Source of the DNA: Colwellia sp. C1TZA3
GTDB lineage: Bacteria; Pseudomonadota; Gammaproteobacteria; Enterobacterales; Alteromonadaceae
Assembly: GCF_007954265.1 (NCBI RefSeq)
Contig: NZ_VOLS01000017.1
Coordinates: 1-64,000, forward strand
Length of the DNA stretch: 64,000 nt
Reading direction: 5' to 3'
Shown here: positions 46,301-53,793 of the stretch, one piece after another
Layout: every line of letters starts with the position of its first letter
How positions within the stretch are numbered: the first letter of the stretch is position 1
The notes under the pieces: generated by a model
Told to the model about the DNA's origin: nothing
The model's database searches: none
The model's input: only the letters and a program-made list of their open reading frames with translations
Position numbers and translations under genes: made by a program

Positions 46301-46728
46301 TCAATAATAGTATGAACTTGCTTGATAGACAGGGCTTGACTAGCGATAATTTCTTCTAAGCTACTACCTTCTATCCAATCCATGGTTAAGAAGTGTAAAT
46401 CTTGATGCTGATAATATTCATGGACACGAATAATATTAGGGTGACTAAGTTGGCGAACTAATAACAATTCATTTTTAAAATCAGCTAAATTTTTTGCATT
46501 TTGGCTGAGAGATTTATCAAGCACCTTAATGGCAATAACAGCATCGAGTTGCTGATCGTACGCGCTATAAACACAGCCGTAACGTCCTCTGCCTTGCAAA
46601 TTTTTTATTATAAATCGCCCAACTAGGCATTCACCTATTGCTAGTGAATTGCCTGATTGAATAACTTGCGTTTCCTGTTGTCGATCTTCAACAGGTTTAG
46701 TTGGTTTTAAATTTTCAGGAGTGCTCAT
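43384..46728 (-). CDS. Membrane Ser/Thr protein kinase with TPR domain
   Basis: The 1114-residue protein has a Hanks-type kinase domain (about 38-290): glycine loop GRGRYGCVYSAYD, lysine K68 (AIKVL), catalytic HKDIKPEN (D161), DFG 179-181, and APPE. One membrane helix follows (LFYIFFALMLVGLFVMLWFY, about 304-323). The segment after it (about 335-470) resembles a FlgO/CsgG-like binding module (AVAILPTSTKDEE). A long TPR array covers about 480-1060. The HKD variant of HRD still has the catalytic aspartate, so activity is plausible. Architecture and position suggest a sensor-integrator for the adjacent two-component pair. Confidence 0.92.
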   Translation of the reverse strand: MSTPENLKPTKPVEDRQQETQVIQSGNSLAIGECLVGRFIIKNLQGRGRYGCVYSAYDQQLDAVIAIKVLDKSLSQNAKNLADFKNELLLVRQLSHPNIIRVHEYYQHQDLHFLTMDWIEGSSLEEIIASQALSIKQVHTIIEQLLSGLAFAQQAGVTHKDIKPENIMIDTSGRLYIADFGLSVLNKESTSVSVSGTPHYAPPEYLQLGKINASTDLYAVGIVIFQLCCQCLPFTGDSINEIIQCKLLNKAKFSPTNVELNLLKPWLLSLISAHPASRPINIALAQQQYIVLAADKKTPTKIPLFYIFFALMLVGLFVMLWFYNQPKPIKSSAKNHYAVAILPTSTKDEEFDQTFADYLNYRLSEVKSLRVIEQSRLKQLLIQLGINLPLDESKIELVTDLLQVDLLISPQMIIAGTKAKEIKIELIFVDGFKVHRETLLQESFDEKSWQSSLINFVDNFKQRLAIEANTTQTLSYDPNPLIDLFAIKAFISQSQFEKAQQALRLILSKNPESAQTWLQQGELNLAQNLILEAEQAYGKAAEFSTANSYTAKLASARLNDLAGKTEQAQIDYLTLVNAFPYNIEFKMMLAEFYFLIEQHEKMESLLLDVVNIDANHPKAWFMLGRAAFLQGDFEKALNEYFVKALVTAKKLKNQYKEAEALNAFGVVYEQLGETKLAFDYYQEALVIRKVSGDLAGATTTMTNLAPMHVAIGEYQKAEQYLKASLEIYQQLNDQEGLSNIYNELGNLAEEQALYQSALENYRQALNIRVDLGNLMLQAESMNNIGYSYFMLLDPEHALVYWRQSEQLYQQIQFPIGIIHVRQNLAQLELAKGNWRNAYHLFNNTLADANQLNSTEEALVSHSYLTKLAFLQGNFQSSITELMALYKEAEKLHDVRAIAQLGLWLADWSLQLGDVKKAEEHLAKISTIVSTYGNKEYKTTYRFLINQNKSSVTSTRSDTNEVVADHAHQVIYIRQLIEQTKQALRAGSKDIRANLAPLAKIDFGLYQYQYIEYLELLAVQQYYAQAWTGLKSTLRESDLLLRKMGDYWRSFQFDRLRAQLAIAQQQESEKYHEKVRKKLKNLMINLPTETSSSFLEKQNYYQLNDSFQELLRNEQ

Positions 46729-46750
46729 ACAGCCTATGTATTAATAAAAT

Positions 46751-47652
46751 TTAATGGCAGAAATTAAGCAAACTAGCGTTTTTTTTACCAGATATCTGTA
46801 TTGAGTCATCATCGAGAATTTGTTGCAACAAATCAATCGATTGTTGTAGTAATATTGCTTGAACTGATGCTTGAATTTGCTGGCTCATAGTGCTTAAAAT
46901 TTCAATATCTAATTCAGTCAGTACTTTATCAGATATTTTACTGTCAGTGTAAACAACACCCACGACTTTATCTTCATAGAGCAAAGGGATGCAGGCTAAT
47001 GCGGAAATTTTTTAGTTTCTATACTCTTACGTGCGCTTAACAGTTCATGACGAGTAACATCCATGGCAATAACCGCTTGTCCAGACTCAAAGCAGCGAGT
47101 AATAGCGCCGACACTGCCTTCGAATTTAGCTAATTTAAAATCAGCTAATTGCATACCATGAGCAATGCTAACCCTTAAGGTTTGTAGGGTATCACCCAAT
47201 AAAATAATGCCACGCTGAGTACCAGTTAACATAATAATATTTTGTAATTGTGCCGATAAATTGTCTTGTAAGTGTTCTGTTAAAGGGGTTGATATTGGTG
47301 ATTGACTCCTTGATAAGCGCCATTGATTATGCGAAATAATAGCATCAAGTTGTTCAGATGATTTTGTTTCAAATAAACAGTCTAGCTCACCAATCGATAT
47401 TAATGCGTCAGTATTTAACGTGGACTGTGTGATGGCAATCCCGTTTACTTTTGTGCCATTGCGGCTGCGCTCATCTTTAAGTTGCCAAATTTTATTTGTA
47501 TGCGCAACTTTAGCATGTTGGCGAGAAACCGTCGGGTGATCTAATAAAAGCTCACATTCATTTGAACGCCCTAAACGGTAGCCACTGTCTTCATAAAGAA
47601 AACTTTCTACTGCCGGTTGATTAGAATAACAAACCGTAATTCTGGCTGGCAT
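46751..47652 (-). pseudogene. FHA-GAF protein, frameshifted
   Basis: The N-terminal frame (47652 down to 46996, 218 aa) has an FHA domain (YRLGRSNECELLLDHPTVSRQH, shortened: LGRSNECELLLDHPTVSRQH; then ERSRNGTKVNG), the phosphothreonine-binding fold that pairs with Ser/Thr kinases. It continues into a GAF domain (IILLGDTLQTLRVSIAHGMQ) and stops after SIETKKFPH. The next frame continues the GAF domain (ISALACIPLLYEDKVVGVVY, LTELDIEILSTMSQQIQASV) to 46751. One extra A in the A6 run near 47013 would join them into about 300 residues. Either a recent mutation, a sequencing error, or slippage explains it. It lies 22 bp before the kinase gene. Confidence 0.85.
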
Positions 47653-47684
47653 GACAAAACCTCCATATAAAAAATGGTTGCGTG

Positions 47685-48524
47685 TTAATCAATTAAACGC
47701 AAACTAAATCGCAAAGTATTTGCGTATGCCATCAACTCACCGGCAATATTGCGAATATCTCGGCTTGAGCGCCACACATCCGGAATATTAATGCCACGGT
47801 TATCGTTAATACGGCGATTAAACGCATTAAGCTTATTACTGGCGGTGTTATAATCTTGTGTTGATATTAACTGATTAATCTCGTTAATATCTTGTAATAA
47901 CGCTGAATAAACCGCAGCATTTATTTGTGGAGAGAATGCATTTAGCGCTGTTTGTAAATCACTAATTTTTTGTTCTACTACCACTATAGGTGCACGTAAA
48001 TCCGCCACAATTATAAATTGAGAAAATTTGCCTGTTGTGCCACGAGTACGCAGACTTCCAGAGCCTAAGGTCTCGGTAATATCTTTAAAATCCCCGTTTA
48101 ATGGTGCTTTAAAGAAGCGAAGAGGCGTGCCAGCAGTATATTCTAGGTTATGAGTATGTAGATCAACTGTCGCAACACCCGAGAACGAAAAACCAGTATT
48201 TGCTTTAGGTTCGATGGTGATCATCATTGGAAAAGCTGCTGCAGGAGTAATGTTTAGTCCATTAGGTAAGCGGTCAATAATGTCTAATGAGGTAACATCG
48301 ATTAATTCTGCACTTAACCCTAAACTATCTCTAGTTAAGCCAACAGCATTTTCAAACTGTAAGGTCAGGTCTGCAGAGATATCACCGGGCAAATGGACAA
48401 TAACTTCTACTTTATTACCCTGCACGTCAACTGATAATGGTTCAGACGCGAAAGATATGGTATTCAAAAGAATGGCTGTCGCTGCCAAAACTTTTATCGT
48501 GATACTTTTTATGTGCAACATCAT
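47685..48524 (-). CDS. Secreted protein of unknown function
   Basis: The 279-residue protein has a signal peptide (ITIKVLAATAILLNTISFAS). A beta-rich domain follows (VDVQGNKVEVIVHLPGDISA; PAAAFPMMITIEPKANTG), then a helical C-terminal third (ISDLQTALNAFSPQINAAVY; DYNTASNKLNAFNRRIND). It may belong to the DUF6689 group, but I am not certain. It lies 32 bp before the FHA gene and so may share the signalling operon. Confidence 0.7.
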   Translation of the reverse strand: MMLHIKSITIKVLAATAILLNTISFASEPLSVDVQGNKVEVIVHLPGDISADLTLQFENAVGLTRDSLGLSAELIDVTSLDIIDRLPNGLNITPAAAFPMMITIEPKANTGFSFSGVATVDLHTHNLEYTAGTPLRFFKAPLNGDFKDITETLGSGSLRTRGTTGKFSQFIIVADLRAPIVVVEQKISDLQTALNAFSPQINAAVYSALLQDINEINQLISTQDYNTASNKLNAFNRRINDNRGINIPDVWRSSRDIRNIAGELMAYANTLRFSLRLID

Positions 48525-48637
48525 TTGTCCTCTGGATATGAACCTGATAATTTACTCAGATTTTTATATGTTTTACCTAGTAGAAGCTACTTTGAAAGTA
48601 GCAAATTAGCAAGTATTAAGGCTAATTTAATAACAAG

Positions 48638-48665
48638 AAAACCAACCTACTATCAGGTTGGTTTT
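48638..48665 (-). terminator. Terminator after subtilase 2
   Basis: The stem AAACCAACCT / AGGTTGGTTT with a 6-base loop lies 21 bp past the subtilase 2 stop; T-rich sequence follows on both strands. It separates subtilase 2 from the signalling genes. Confidence 0.8.
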
Positions 48666-48685
48666 TACCTTCATACTGCTAACGA

Positions 48686-51151
48686 TTAACGCAAATAACC
48701 GTCATATACTCGACCAATAATAACCGCATAATCACCACGTTTAATATTATTTTTTGGCTCAAAGTACGCAACGACTGTCGGAGATAAGCCATAAGGGCCT
48801 TGTTCTAGTGCGAAACGCACTCTCATTAATGACATATCTATCGCCGCTTGAACATAACCTTTTAATACCGGTGTCACAGCACTTGAGTCGATCACAGCAA
48901 TACGCTCACCATTATAGTCAACCGTTAATTCACCCGAAAAATCTAATGCTTGTGTTTCTAACCCAAGACTTTGCACTAATGAATAAGCCAGTGCTTGCTT
49001 ACTGACATTGTGGTGCGGGCTAAACTCGCTGCCATGAGATAGGATGACCGGAAATTGATTTTGCACGCTATCTTTTAGCGCAGAACCAATAGTTGTTACT
49101 GCATCAACAAAAGGAGCATGTTGACTACGGACATCAGTAAAGACAGTTTTTTGTTCATTTAATAAATCACGATGTTGTCTAATTGACATGCCCATGACTA
49201 AAAATTGCGCTAAGTCTTGACGTTTTAAGTCAGCACTAGGTCGATAAGTCTTATCGCCTTTACTATCAATTAAACGCTCACTTACCGCAAATTCAATTGC
49301 TTTTTCAGCAGGATGACCGGCAATATCGTTCAATCCGTCATAGCCACCAGAGGTTAAAATTGAAATGTCACCCTCAATAAACTCAGGAATACCTGGGCCA
49401 TTAGTGGTGCCGGTTGGGTCAGCTTGTACACCTGACAAAGAGGTTATGCCAAAAGCAGACAGTTTCCATTCTCCAGCCTGTGCTGGCGCAGAAACTCGCA
49501 TGGTGCTGCTCAATACTGGTGTGGTTAAGTTACCCAAGTATATTGTGCCGTCTGGTGCTTCCAATTTAAGTTTAACCAGATTGGCAAGCGTTTCAGATGA
49601 AGCACTAATCCATGCAGCATCATCAGCAACGTTAAATAAATGTACCTCAGGTTCACCAACCGGTGTAAATAAAACACTAAATGGCTCAGGCGCGTCATCA
49701 TCGATAACGATTGCATTAGCATTAAAGGTATTAAGGTTATTAACCGTAACACTATTTTGCTCGTCATAAGCTAATGCACCGGCTACCGCCGCATAAGCAT
49801 TGACATGGCCAGCACCCACTTCCCAAGATTGATAGCCTGGCATATTAGTGGCTGTTGCTTGAATAATAGTTTTTATTTGTAAATTTGTTAAATCAGGGTT
49901 AGCTTCTAACATTAAGGCAACAATACCAGCCACATGAGGCGCTGCCATCGAAGTACCCGAAATTCTGGTGTAAAAAGGTAAGTATTCGTTTTCAATAACG
50001 CCAACATCGTTAGCACCGCCATTAGAGGCGACATTGGTCTTAGCGCGGGTTGAAATAATATCAACCCCCGGTGCAACGATAGTTACTTCGTTCTTATAGG
50101 TCCAAGGTGAGCCATCAGGCATAGTAAAATCATCTGTTTCACCGCGTTTTCCGCGTGATGAAAAATCAATTAAATCGCCTTGCTTAGTACTAGCACCTAC
50201 CGACAGCCCCCATGGAATTTGTGCATATGGATTGTGAGTGTCTTCGCCTGAACCACTATTACCGGCAGCAAATACTGAGATAATGTCGAGTCTGTGGGCT
50301 TTATATGACGCTAAAGATATCGGGCCTGCGGGATCATATTTACCACTAGAACCCCAAGAGTTACTCATCACACGAATGGGAGAATTAAAAGCCCAAACAT
50401 TACTGATCGCGTAATCATAACCGCCTAGAGCATCTAAAATAGAAAGACCCGCGCCTGAACCATAACCTACAATATCGGCACCGGGTGCGGCACCTTTATA
50501 TTTACCGTCAGAGCGAGTGCCCCAGCCGCCAACAGTGCCCGCACAATGTGTACCATGACCAACATTTAAGTCCGTGTTAGGTTGACCTTCAATCCACACA
50601 CCATCAACGCCCGTTAAAGAAAGCGCTTGAGCATGGGTGATGCCTTGAACATTTTCAACAACTTTAGTGCCATACTCTAAATCATCTAAAGTCGCATCAA
50701 TACCCGAGTCGTTAACAATAACGGTGACGCCCTTGCCAGTAAATTTCATGCCATTATTGTTTTCAAATGCGCTTGATTGTAATTTTTCTACACCGGTTAT
50801 CTCACGTGCTTCTGCGTTGTAATATTCCAACGAACGGTTAGCGAATACAGAACGAATACCCGGCATAACGGCTAATTGATTAATTTGACCAGGACTCGCC
50901 ATTACGCCAATAATAGGTAGTGATTTAAATTGGACACCTTGCGTTAAACCAAAATTTAATAAGCTTTGTAGCTGGGTAGTCGTTAAAGCATCTAGTTGAT
51001 CATAAGAAACCACAACCATTACGCGGTCAGTTGCGGTCATATTTTGTAATTTTTGCTCTAGTTGAGAACCAATAACTGCAGCAGCGGTTGCACTTAAGCT
51101 GATACCTGCGATTGACATGGTCAATGCCATGTTTTTTATTATAGATTTCAT
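48686..51151 (-). CDS. Secreted S8 subtilisin-like protease with SLH-like C-terminus (subtilase 2)
   Basis: The 821-residue protein is a full-length paralogue of subtilase 1. It has a signal peptide (MALTMSIAGISLSATAAA), a prodomain, and a triad at D148 (VIVNDSGID), H199 (VGHGTHCAGTVGG) and S401 (SGTSMAAPHVAGIVAL), with oxyanion N298. The C-terminus carries the same three SLH-like segments (DIAGHPAEKAIEFAVSERLI; LKRQDLAQFLVMGMSIRQH; IKRGDYAVIIGRVYDG). SLH repeats usually bind cell-wall polymers of Gram-positive or deep-branching bacteria and are unusual on a gammaproteobacterial protease. Confidence 0.92.
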   Translation of the reverse strand: MKSIIKNMALTMSIAGISLSATAAAVIGSQLEQKLQNMTATDRVMVVVSYDQLDALTTTQLQSLLNFGLTQGVQFKSLPIIGVMASPGQINQLAVMPGIRSVFANRSLEYYNAEAREITGVEKLQSSAFENNNGMKFTGKGVTVIVNDSGIDATLDDLEYGTKVVENVQGITHAQALSLTGVDGVWIEGQPNTDLNVGHGTHCAGTVGGWGTRSDGKYKGAAPGADIVGYGSGAGLSILDALGGYDYAISNVWAFNSPIRVMSNSWGSSGKYDPAGPISLASYKAHRLDIISVFAAGNSGSGEDTHNPYAQIPWGLSVGASTKQGDLIDFSSRGKRGETDDFTMPDGSPWTYKNEVTIVAPGVDIISTRAKTNVASNGGANDVGVIENEYLPFYTRISGTSMAAPHVAGIVALMLEANPDLTNLQIKTIIQATATNMPGYQSWEVGAGHVNAYAAVAGALAYDEQNSVTVNNLNTFNANAIVIDDDAPEPFSVLFTPVGEPEVHLFNVADDAAWISASSETLANLVKLKLEAPDGTIYLGNLTTPVLSSTMRVSAPAQAGEWKLSAFGITSLSGVQADPTGTTNGPGIPEFIEGDISILTSGGYDGLNDIAGHPAEKAIEFAVSERLIDSKGDKTYRPSADLKRQDLAQFLVMGMSIRQHRDLLNEQKTVFTDVRSQHAPFVDAVTTIGSALKDSVQNQFPVILSHGSEFSPHHNVSKQALAYSLVQSLGLETQALDFSGELTVDYNGERIAVIDSSAVTPVLKGYVQAAIDMSLMRVRFALEQGPYGLSPTVVAYFEPKNNIKRGDYAVIIGRVYDGYLR

Positions 51152-51211
51152 ATTTTTATCTACCCATGTAAAAGTGTGTTTTTATTTAACTCGAACTCAG
51201 CTAATAAAAAC

Positions 51212-51255
51212 ATCAGGATCATTCCCTATAACATACAGGGGAAAACCCCTACAAC
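51212..51255 (-). promoter_or_regulatory. Motif shared by both subtilase promoters (site 2) with GGGG/CCCC palindrome
   Basis: ATCAGGATCATTCCCTATAA (51212-51231) matches site 1 at 16 of 20 positions and lies at the same distance from the start codon. Immediately beyond, TACAGGGGAAAACCCCTA (51234-51251) forms an almost perfect palindrome that resembles half of the motif. Confidence 0.5.
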
Positions 51256-51358
51256 ACACTTTTTTTATACATAATATTAACAAAAAAATATAGTTGCTTG
51301 CAGGCAGTTTTTTTCCTAAGCCAGTAGCTTATTTTACGAGCGACTAAGCTAAGTAGAT

Positions 51359-51394
51359 TTTTTATTTCAGTTTTAGCTAAAACTGAAATAAAAA
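51359..51394 (+). terminator. 36-bp perfect palindrome, possible bidirectional terminator
   Basis: TTTTTATTTCAGTTTTAG is followed at once by its exact reverse complement. As a hairpin it has A/T flanks resembling terminator tails on both strands, but no gene obviously ends here (both neighbours start here). A dimeric-protein operator is the other reading. Confidence 0.35.
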
Positions 51395-51760
51395 GTAGTA
51401 AATGCAGTGCAGCGTATCCAACATTGCCTTATTATTGAGCTTATGAATGAAAAAAAATCATCTATTAAGTGAATTTATCTCGTTTGCTAGCAGTAGAGCA
51501 TAACCTTAAGATGAACTTGTTTTTGGGTCCCCCCCGGTTCAATAAACATTTTTACATAGTTAATTTGTTTCATTTTAAGGGCATCAATAGATGTCCTTTT
51601 TTTTCTTTATTTTTTATCAACAACATTATTTTGGTGCAAGCACACTATTATGGTGCATTAACAAGTATTTTAAAGTTTAAATAATAAAATAAAACATATA
51701 AAATCAATTAGTTAAATTACGGCTTAAGTTTTGCTATATAGCTTTTGTCTTTATTAAAAA

Positions 51761-52648
51761 ATGTTAACTATGCCAATTCAAACACCTATACGTGGCCTAC
51801 GCTCATTTTGCGTAGCGTCAAAATGTTTAAGCTTTAAACATGCCGCAGCACAATTATTTTTAACTCCCTCAGCCGTTAGCCATCAAATAAAACAACTTGA
51901 AACACAATTAGGGATCGTTTTATTCAATCGTGGTACCAGAACTATTGAACTTACCAGTGCAGGAAAACAGTTTTACCAATCAATTCAACCGTTAATTAAT
52001 CAATTAGAATCAACCATAGCCGAATTTACTCAAAAACAACAAAATCAAACTATTGTCATCAGTTTGCCAGAGTTTTTTGCCAGCGAATTATTTATTCCCC
52101 GTTTATCGGAGTGGTCTCAAAATAACCCAACCATTAACCTACAGCTTGAAACAGTTAAGTCTGGCAGCGAGCCATCGCGGTCTGCCGATTTATCTATTGT
52201 GCTTGCCAATGGCAAGCCTAATGCAAAAATAGTTCAAGAGTTATTTCCTATTCGTTATGCCCCTGCTTGTAACAAAAAAATTTATAAGAAGTTAAAAAAC
52301 GTCGGATTTTCTGCTCTAAAAACCACACCGTTACTTTTGCATCAATCACGCCCATGGTCTTGGCATCAATGGGCCGACAAGAATAATGTCGACGATTTTG
52401 ATCCTAAACAAATCATCCAATTTGACAGCATGTATGGTGTAGTTCGAGCAGCACAACAAGGCATGGGGGTTGCATTGGTGCCATTACCAATGAGTAAGGC
52501 CTGGTTCAGTGAGCAACTGCTGGTAAAGTTATTTGACGAGGAATTAAATACCAATGATAAGTACTATCTTATTCAGCATGAGAATATGGACAACCATACA
52601 GAGCTGACTTTGTTTGCTCAATGGGTAAAGGAAACCTTCACAATTTAA
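51761..52648 (+). CDS. LysR-family transcriptional regulator (GcvA-like)
   Basis: The 295-residue protein has the N-terminal winged helix-turn-helix (LRSFCVASKCLSFKHAAAQL; TPSAVSHQIKQLETQLG) and a C-terminal substrate-binding domain (YGVVRAAQQGMGVALVPLPM). The GcvA/AmpR-like subgroup is suggested by the RGLRSF opening. A second ATG at 51770 (MPIQTP) is a possible start. Its target is unknown; the small secreted protein gene follows. Confidence 0.9.
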   Translation: MLTMPIQTPIRGLRSFCVASKCLSFKHAAAQLFLTPSAVSHQIKQLETQLGIVLFNRGTRTIELTSAGKQFYQSIQPLINQLESTIAEFTQKQQNQTIVISLPEFFASELFIPRLSEWSQNNPTINLQLETVKSGSEPSRSADLSIVLANGKPNAKIVQELFPIRYAPACNKKIYKKLKNVGFSALKTTPLLLHQSRPWSWHQWADKNNVDDFDPKQIIQFDSMYGVVRAAQQGMGVALVPLPMSKAWFSEQLLVKLFDEELNTNDKYYLIQHENMDNHTELTLFAQWVKETFTI

Positions 52649-52844
52649 GCCCTTAAGCTTATAAGCGTTAAATGCTGATGTGCAACATTGAGTAAATTGC
52701 GCCCTGACAATGCAGTTAACCTATCGTTAGACAATTGAATTTTATTCACTTGATAAGTGTATTCTAATCGTTTGTCAGTTATTGGGCTTACCTTTATATT
52801 GATTTTGTATCAATTTGATGCACAACAAATATAGAGAAAAAAAC

Positions 52845-53354
52845 ATGAACAAAACCATATTAAAAAATACACTATTAGCCACTTTATTATTAAGTACCAG
52901 CCATACAACTTTAGCCAATGCAGCAATATTTCAAGTGGCTGTCGTAAAAGGTGCTATGGGTACTGCGGACATAAGTAAAGGTAAAGTAGAGTCAGGTATA
53001 AGCAAATTAATCGCTAGTGAAAGTAGTAAAGATTTTTATGACCGTAAAATGAATTTGTGCGTTGCTTACTTGCAATCTACACAGAGCAACAAATCAGAGT
53101 TAGCCTGTACAGAGGCGATCGACAGCATAAAGTCTATCACTCGTCAAAGTAGCAAAGTGCGCTATTTAACCTCACTTAATTACAGTAACCGTGGTGTTGC
53201 TAGGTACAAAAAAAATCAGTTAACCGCGGCATTAGAAGACTTTGAGCTTGCCGTTAGCATTGACAACAACCCGATTACAGTCGGTAATTTACAAAAAATA
53301 AAACAACTTTTACCAATAAATAAAGTAGAGAAAATAACAGCGTTATCTGATTAA
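52845..53354 (+). CDS. Small exported protein with TPR-like motif
   Basis: From the ATG at 52845 (AGAGAAAAAAAC upstream) the protein has 169 residues with a signal peptide (NTLLATLLLSTSHTTLANA). A later segment looks like one or two TPR helices (NYSNRGVARYKKNQLTAALE DFELAVSIDNN, in two parts). An upstream ATG at 52815 would place ten residues before the signal peptide and is less likely. The function is unknown. Confidence 0.65.
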   Translation: MNKTILKNTLLATLLLSTSHTTLANAAIFQVAVVKGAMGTADISKGKVESGISKLIASESSKDFYDRKMNLCVAYLQSTQSNKSELACTEAIDSIKSITRQSSKVRYLTSLNYSNRGVARYKKNQLTAALEDFELAVSIDNNPITVGNLQKIKQLLPINKVEKITALSD

Positions 53355-53384
53355 CACTGTTATTTTTCAACCAGGAGCAGACAA

Positions 53385-53477
53385 ATGGTCAACACTATAC
53401 TTCACAAAATGAGCTCAACCATTAGCTTGATAACTAAAATTAAGCATATCTCGATTAGTCAGTGGCAGGTTGAGTAA
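53385..53477 (+). CDS. Possible 30-aa small protein with strong ribosome site
   Basis: CAGGAGCAGACAA places AGGAG at ideal distance before the ATG. The 30-residue product (MVNTILHKMSSTISLITKIK then HISISQWQVE) is amphipathic. Its opening is reminiscent of the N-terminus of short DUF1127-type proteins, without their arginine-rich tail. It starts 31 bp after the secreted-protein gene and could be its operon partner. Confidence 0.4.
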   Translation: MVNTILHKMSSTISLITKIKHISISQWQVE

Positions 53478-53528
53478 AAAAAGACGGCATTATTCATTAG
53501 TATAATTTATAACGCTATTACCAAGGCA

Positions 53529-53672
53529 ATGAATAATGTCAAAACCACCATAACACCACTCAATAATAGTAAAATAAAATACAGCATTAAAATGATTAAA
53601 CTAAGATTGCAACTGTCTAAAATAAATGAAGTTTTCATGCTAGAAGAGCAACAAGTAAAATTACATTGTTAG
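53529..53672 (+). CDS. Possible 47-aa basic small protein
   Basis: An open frame of 47 residues starts MNNVKTTITPLNNSKIKYSI and ends QQVKLHC. It has AAGG only two bases from the ATG, which is poor spacing. It lies in a 439-bp gap where nothing else is found. Evidence is limited to the frame itself. Confidence 0.2.
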   Translation: MNNVKTTITPLNNSKIKYSIKMIKLRLQLSKINEVFMLEEQQVKLHC

Positions 53673-53793
53673 TGATTTATTAGCCTAAATATAGCAAGGC
53701 TAACAAAGCGCTAGGCATGTCTCATTTTTTGTGCATAATGTAGGTCTTTCATGCTTTATTGCAAGCCATTCAAAAGATAAACAAGTCCGTTAT

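Larger units (their letters stand above)
51152..51760 (+). other. Intergenic region between divergent subtilase 2 and LysR genes
   Basis: The region contains the subtilase 2 promoter motif, a 36-bp perfect palindrome (51359-51394) and a C7 run near 51530. A 71-codon frame at 51469-51684 has no ribosome site and low-complexity content, so I do not call a gene. Confidence 0.6.

Noticed and set aside
46996-47020. Programmed -1 ribosomal frameshift in the FHA-GAF gene
   Set aside because: The A6 run is preceded by T in the relevant frame, so tandem slippage of both tRNAs would not re-pair well, and no stimulatory hairpin was evident. A simple indel or read error is more economical; transcript slippage remains possible.
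49365-49769. 134-codon frame antisense to subtilase 2
   Set aside because: A shadow of the protease reading frame, without a ribosome site or domain.
51469-51684. 71-codon frame upstream of the LysR gene
   Set aside because: No ribosome site, phenylalanine-rich composition from T-rich DNA, and it crosses a C7 run; it does not look like a protein.
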